A DNA stretch of 64,000 nt. Origin: Cognatazoarcus halotolerans (GTDB taxonomy: Bacteria > Pseudomonadota > Gammaproteobacteria > Burkholderiales > Rhodocyclaceae). Under the pieces are notes generated by a model, which saw only the letters and a program-made list of their open reading frames with translations, did no database searches and was not told the origin of the DNA. A program made the translations under genes and the position numbers. Where the stretch lies: contig NZ_WUAF01000004.1 of the NCBI RefSeq assembly GCF_009800965.1, positions 62,001 through 126,000 of the forward strand, written 5' to 3'. Below are positions 63,322 to 64,000 of this stretch, piece by piece; position 1 is the stretch's first letter; every line of letters starts with the position of its first letter.

Positions 63322-64000
63322 TCAGGCCGTCTGTATCGGATCGAGTGCGCGCACATGCGCGGCATCGATGCCGACACGGATCGAATCGCCGCGGCGCATC
63401 GAATGATCGAGCCGGGAAATCGGGGTCTTGATGGTGAAGTTGCTGTTGCCGCAAAGGTCGACGCGGATGCGCACCTGATCACCGAGGTAGATGAGTTCCT
63501 CGACGCGGGCATCGAGACGATTGACCGAGTTGTCGCCATCCGCATCGAGCATGACGCGCTCGGGCCGCACCGACACCAGGGTGCGCTCGCCCATCGCGAC
63601 GTTGCCGGTGCGCGCACGGATCGGCGTGCCGCAATCGAGACGGACCTCGCATTCGCTCCCCTGGATTTCGGTCACCGTGCCGGCCAGCGCGTTGTTCTCG
63701 CCGATGAAGTTGGCCACGAAGGAGTTCGTCGGCTCTTCGTAGAGCCGCTCGGCGGAATCGATCTGCTGGATGATGCCTTTGTCGAACACCGCGATGCGGT
63801 CCGACATGGTGAGCGCCTCGCTCTGGTCGTGGGTGACGAACACCACGGTCACACCGAGGCTCTGCTGGATGTGCTTGATCTCGATCTGCATCTGCTCGCG
63901 CAGGTTCTTGTCGAGCGCGCCGAGCGGTTCGTCCATGAGCACCAGCTGCGGCTCGAAGACCAGCGCCCGGGCCAGCGCGATGCGCTGCTGCTGACCACCC
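63322..64000 (-). CDS. Polyamine-type ABC transporter ATPase, PotA-like (5' part outside window)
   Basis: C-terminal 226 residues to the window edge. The visible part opens inside the ABC signature ([13 protein letters not shown]), then Walker B LVLMDEP with [12 protein letters not shown] (D-loop), the switch His in [10 protein letters not shown] and a C-terminal TOBE domain ([20 protein letters not shown]). It couples ATP hydrolysis to the PotB/PotC-like permeases encoded downstream. Confidence 0.94.
   Translation of the reverse strand, partial: GGQQQRIALARALVFEPQLVLMDEPLGALDKNLREQMQIEIKHIQQSLGVTVVFVTHDQSEALTMSDRIAVFDKGIIQQIDSAERLYEEPTNSFVANFIGENNALAGTVTEIQGSECEVRLDCGTPIRARTGNVAMGERTLVSVRPERVMLDADGDNSVNRLDARVEELIYLGDQVRIRVDLCGNSNFTIKTPISRLDHSMRRGDSIRVGIDAAHVRALDPIQTA

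Overview
The window is GC-rich, gene-dense bacterial chromosome with strongly GC-biased third codon positions. Gene content and order (a caa3-type cytochrome oxidase cluster with Cox11, Surf1, Cox15 and Sco genes; the fliFGHIJKLMNOPQR block beside fleSR and fliE; a glutaryl-CoA dehydrogenase locus; tsdBA) suggest a motile, facultatively respiring betaproteobacterium, most likely of the Rhodocyclales (Azoarcus/Thauera/Aromatoleum-like). That placement is inference from gene content. I see no rRNA, tRNA, CRISPR array, insertion sequence or prophage.

Layout. 1-2845: histidine biosynthesis, hisA (cut by the window edge), hisH and hisB on the minus strand, with hisC divergent. 2882-11561: aa3/caa3 cytochrome c oxidase structural genes (ctaC with a fused cytochrome c domain, ctaD, ctaE) and their assembly genes (Cox11, Surf1, heme O/A synthases, Sco1, a second Sco-like protein, three very small membrane proteins). 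A 700-bp gene-free stretch upstream carries an FNR-type box. 12265-18826: Na/phosphate cotransporter, rfaE2, a large GGDEF-EAL sensor and cysK. 19089-33475: flagellar export apparatus, basal body and switch genes on the minus strand, with an intrinsic terminator separating fliN from fliOPQR. The FleS/FleR two-component system and fliE lie on the plus strand, and fliE has a textbook sigma-54 promoter. 34192-37826: CoA-transferase, glutaryl-CoA dehydrogenase and divergent LysR regulator. 38572-40986: arsenic operon arsR-arsC2-arsC-acr3 in which arsC2 carries a one-base frameshift. 41112-45392: accessory genes, including an amidase gene that is also frameshifted, a putative lipoprotein, an SDR, a DUF924 protein and a LysR regulator. 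45484-47063: thiosulfate dehydrogenase pair tsdBA. 47201-57001: ten consecutive minus-strand genes: a two-component system, a DedA protein, two tandem COG4705 membrane proteins, a PAP2 phosphatase, a PepSY protein, a GT2-GtrA glycosyltransferase, an ArnT-like glycosyltransferase and an AsnB-like amidotransferase. 57237-64000: a polyamine-type ABC transporter operon ending in gabD and gabT, closed by an intrinsic terminator.

The most interesting region is 47201-57078. Three promoters in it share a 16-bp element (consensus CTTAGCYG at one end, AG at the other), at 57-62 bp from the start codon and each followed after exactly 10 bp by a possible -10 hexamer. This suggests one envelope-modification regulon, probably run by the OmpR-family regulator encoded in the same cluster. 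The two COG4705 proteins show a four-fold Trp-x14-Asp repeat with identical 55/65/55 spacing. A second point of interest is the Sco-like protein between ctaA and surf1, which keeps the CxxxC and His pattern of Sco copper chaperones in an otherwise divergent sequence.
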